In this document: positions 6,318 to 8,328 of the stretch, one piece after another
Numbering within the stretch: the first letter of the stretch is position 1
How the letters are laid out: every line of letters starts with the position of its first letter
Source of the DNA: a bacterium
GTDB taxonomy: Bacteria; Bdellovibrionota_C; UBA2361; SZUA-149
Direction of reading: 5' to 3'
DNA: 8,328 nt
NCBI GenBank assembly: GCA_003230795.1
Contig: QIGM01000249.1
Coordinates: 1 to 8,328 of the forward strand
Program-made: the position numbers and the translations under genes
Notes under the pieces: generated by a model
Told to the model about the DNA's origin: nothing
Seen by the model: the letters and a program-made list of their open reading frames with translations, nothing else
Databases searched by the model: none

Positions 6318-7742
6318 CTACGCGACTAAACTCAGTCGATTGTAGAGAAGTTCGAACAGATTCTCTTCGTGAGGTTGGCATCTATCAAGGCTCGAAGTGC
6401 CTTGGTTGATAGTCACTAAACTCACGTCACTCATCTGAGCTCGAAGTTTCAACGCCTTGTCGTGTGTATAGACGGCGAGTGAAAGGGTCGAACCCATTTC
6501 ATCGAAGGCCTGATCGATTGAGGATTCTACGACCGCAGAGTACGGAAATAGGAATTCCTCATTCGCCAAAGGATGTTGACTGCTATTGCAGAGGATCGCT
6601 GTTGGCTGAAGAAACGTTCGTCCTTCAAGCTTAACCAGACGATCGCCATTGCGATAGGCTGCAGTTACATCAACGGCTCCAGGCGTTTTTAAGCCATCTT
6701 CGATAGAGTCGTTCACCAGAATAGCGCGATCCGGCATTGCCATCGCAGAGAGCATCGCTTCGGGGTGGTCCTGCGGGCGAGGAATAATCTTAGACAGTCC
6801 TTGTGCAAGAGCGTCTGCGATTTCCTTTCCGTAGCGAGGAACCACAATCCGAGAAACGGCGTAACAGCTGCGGCCGCTGTTTGCGGCAACATTGTCTACC
6901 AGTTCAGGGATAAGCGATTTCCAGTTCTCGATCCGATCTTCTCCGATAAAGAGTTTGGAGAAGCCCGAGCCGTGAACTTGGACCAGGGGATAGGAACTCC
7001 ATTGTTGCACCGTGGCGTCTGAACCAAAAACGATCGCACCCTTTGTAAGTTCCGGGATGCGGTTCGCAGCGTTATAATCGCAGGGGTAGAACCCAAAGAC
7101 TTCCTTTGGGAATCCTGCTTTGATAAACGCTTGGATCAAACGATAAGGCGTGAATGGCTCAGAACTCCCAGGCCGAATTAGCACTGGAATACCGAAAGCC
7201 AAACAAATTACCCACGTCACATGTACCCCTGGCGAGTTATTGGGCATGCAACAGCCCAAGCCCTCGATTCGAGGAACAAGACGGACGTTGGCGTCTCCTT
7301 GTCGGCCAAGGCCGCTATCGTAAATATCTAGCGGTAAGCCACGAGACAGGCCGTTCATAACAGCCTCGGTATTTCGAAGTGCTGCACAGATGCGAGATGT
7401 ATTCGCTCTGGCAAGCACTGTAGAAAGTCCGCTCGTACGCACCACGAGATCGGTGTAGTCCTCAGGCGACTGAGGGACTCCACCACAATCGAGGGTATCG
7501 TTTTCGAAGATCTCAGCCGCACGGACTGACATTGCGATACGCTCACGCACTGGGATGTCCTGAAGCGCTTTCCTCGCCTTTCGAAGCAGACGCTTTTGAA
7601 GCACGTCAACCGCGATGCGATTTTCAAGAACGAGGCCCAAGGAGCCTAGCTCGTCACCTGACCCGAGGTCGGAAATAGTGTGACGTTTGAGGCTGTGATA
7701 CTCCGTGCCGAAACACAGAGCAGGGATTTTGATTTTCATCAT
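6318..7742 (-). CDS. aldehyde-dehydrogenase-fold acyl reductase (LuxC-like)
   Basis: The product is 474 residues from the ATG at 7742, chosen because AAGGAG lies 6 nt upstream. An ATG at 7778 in the same frame would overlap the previous gene and has no comparable site. The ALDH pattern is visible: MPNNSPGVHVTW (166-177) stands where PWNxP usually lies. LAFGIPVLIRPGSSEPFTPY (181-200) is the cofactor-binding strand-helix, FGSD (239-242) replaces FTGS, and NSGRSCYAVSRIVVP (288-302) carries the probable catalytic Cys293. NEEFLFP (394-400) matches the EEFGP block. The usual ELGGK glutamate is replaced by VHGSG (256-260), with His257 at about that place, which favours an acylating or acyl-reducing enzyme over a hydrolytic aldehyde dehydrogenase. 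The likely role is NAD(P)H-dependent reduction of a thioester-linked or activated acyl group to an aldehyde, fed by the adenylation protein encoded upstream. Assignment to LuxC rather than a separate ALDH clade is tentative. Confidence 0.78.
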   Translation of the reverse strand: MMKIKIPALCFGTEYHSLKRHTISDLGSGDELGSLGLVLENRIAVDVLQKRLLRKARKALQDIPVRERIAMSVRAAEIFENDTLDCGGVPQSPEDYTDLVVRTSGLSTVLARANTSRICAALRNTEAVMNGLSRGLPLDIYDSGLGRQGDANVRLVPRIEGLGCCMPNNSPGVHVTWVICLAFGIPVLIRPGSSEPFTPYRLIQAFIKAGFPKEVFGFYPCDYNAANRIPELTKGAIVFGSDATVQQWSSYPLVQVHGSGFSKLFIGEDRIENWKSLIPELVDNVAANSGRSCYAVSRIVVPRYGKEIADALAQGLSKIIPRPQDHPEAMLSAMAMPDRAILVNDSIEDGLKTPGAVDVTAAYRNGDRLVKLEGRTFLQPTAILCNSSQHPLANEEFLFPYSAVVESSIDQAFDEMGSTLSLAVYTHDKALKLRAQMSDVSLVTINQGTSSLDRCQPHEENLFELLYNRLSLVA

Positions 7743-7748
7743 AGGAAT

Positions 7749-7754
7749 CTCCTT
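7749..7754 (-). promoter_or_regulatory. ribosome binding site deciding the acyl reductase start
   Basis: AAGGAG on the minus strand (7754-7749) is followed by 6 nt and then tandem ATG codons at 7742 and 7739. The optimal spacing fixes the start at 7742 rather than the upstream ATG at 7778. Confidence 0.85.
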
Positions 7755-7767
7755 TCTGTATTTCGGT

Positions 7768-8328
7768 TTAGTACACACCCTTGTTCAACTTTGCCCGATC
7801 TTCAGGTGGCGGCCCAACTTCGGCTACGCCGTCCCAAGGAAACTCATCAGTTGGGGCGACGCGCTCGGCCATATCACGCTCGCGAAAGCGGGGCATGAAC
7901 CATTCGAACGTTGCCGTCGTGATTTCAACGAAACCACGTTCGCCGTATTCGACGAGTTTCCGTGAATCGTCCTGCTGCGTTACCCGAAGGAGGGTATGCG
8001 GTTGTAAGGACTGGTAGATCACGGAGAACGGACGCTGTCCTGAAATCGGGTTGGCTTCAGTTGCCAGTGGCCGAGGACGGGCTAGCCCAACGAGGGCATT
8101 GCCGTACGTAGGGACGAAATGAATCTTCCCCTGAAACAGCTCTTCGACGATATTGCGCACGGTCTCGGGATCCATTTCGGTCCCGCCGGCGAATACGCCT
8201 TTCACTGAGGTTTTCGTCCAGTCAATTAGCTCACCGATTGCATCGATAAGAACAGGTGGGCAAAAAATCCAGGTCGGCTTATCGCGGCGAATCGCTGCAA
8301 TCGACCTCGCAACCAATTCAGCCTTATA
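7768..8328 (-). CDS. adenylate-forming (LuxE/PaaK-like) protein, C-terminal part
   Basis: This is a partial gene: 186 residues enter from the right edge (first codon TAT at 8328) and end at TAA 7768-7770. The fold signature is that of ANL adenylating enzymes: VFAGGTEMDPETVRNIVEEL (45-64), resembling the GGExLSxxxRxxIE block of phenylacetate-CoA ligase and LuxE-like acyl-protein synthetases. VPTYGNALVG (72-81) stands at motif A5, GERGFVEIT (129-137) is the beta-strand before A7, and RFRERDMAE (147-155) carries the conserved Asp. Two things are odd. The A5 Thr-Glu is replaced by Ala-Leu, and only about 35 residues follow the A7/A8 Asp, so the mobile C-terminal subdomain with its lysine seems absent or very short. 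It lies 25 nt upstream of the reductase gene, so the two are surely co-transcribed. The inferred role is activating a carboxylic acid for the reductase. The ATP-binding P-loop would be outside the window. Confidence 0.65.
   Translation of the reverse strand, partial: YKAELVARSIAAIRRDKPTWIFCPPVLIDAIGELIDWTKTSVKGVFAGGTEMDPETVRNIVEELFQGKIHFVPTYGNALVGLARPRPLATEANPISGQRPFSVIYQSLQPHTLLRVTQQDDSRKLVEYGERGFVEITTATFEWFMPRFRERDMAERVAPTDEFPWDGVAEVGPPPEDRAKLNKGVY

Noticed and set aside
6039..6329. 96-codon open frame (plus) and the opposing frame at 6053-6280 (minus)
   Set aside because: Both cover the 36-bp inverted repeats and the terminator. The protein sequences are low-complexity and Arg/Pro- or Gly-rich, as expected from translating palindromic GC-rich DNA.
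7743..7778. Upstream ATG at 7778 as the acyl reductase start
   Set aside because: It would overlap the preceding gene, adds a charged 12-residue tail that fits no domain, and lacks the well-placed AAGGAG found before 7742.
1..8328. CRISPR arrays, tRNA or rRNA genes, insertion sequences with transposase, phage genes
   Set aside because: I looked for regularly spaced direct repeats, tRNA T-arm motifs (GGTTCGAATCC type) and transposase or integrase motifs on both strands and found none.

Overview
The window suggests a diderm (Gram-negative-like) bacterium of moderate GC, about half G+C by eye. The evidence is a FliH/SctL-type secretion stator fragment, an exported SurA/PrsA-like parvulin and a YdiJ-like FAD/Fe-S dehydrogenase. 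A deltaproteobacterium-like or proteobacterium-like host would fit, but no feature fixes the phylum.

Layout, left to right. Bases 1-192 (minus) hold the first 64 codons of a flagellar/type III stator protein that runs out of the window. Bases 193-445 are non-coding. Bases 446-1528 (minus) encode a polytopic membrane protein of the lysylphosphatidylglycerol synthase transmembrane / YbhN type. A 143-bp divergent intergenic region with an inverted repeat and a possible promoter separates it from a secreted peptidyl-prolyl isomerase (1672-2682, plus). After 126 bp comes a 987-residue FAD + 4Fe-4S + CCG-domain D-2-hydroxyacid dehydrogenase (2809-5772, plus).

Bases 5773-6317 are a 545-bp convergent intergenic region with no credible gene. 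It carries two separate large inverted repeats: 5794-5923 with 8 + 16 bp arms, and 6031-6197 with 36-bp arms and one mismatch. It also carries a clear rho-independent terminator (6252-6287, minus) for the operon on its right.

That operon (minus) holds the C-terminal 186 residues of an adenylate-forming, LuxE/PaaK-like protein (7768-8328, open at the window edge). After 25 nt and a strong ribosome binding site follows an aldehyde-dehydrogenase-fold, LuxC-like acyl reductase (6318-7742). Together they look like an acyl-activating plus acyl-reducing pair that would make an aldehyde; the substrate cannot be read from the sequence. The dehydrogenase, parvulin and membrane protein show no obvious shared pathway. 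The least explained parts are the two large inverted repeats and the atypical adenylation protein next to the reductase.
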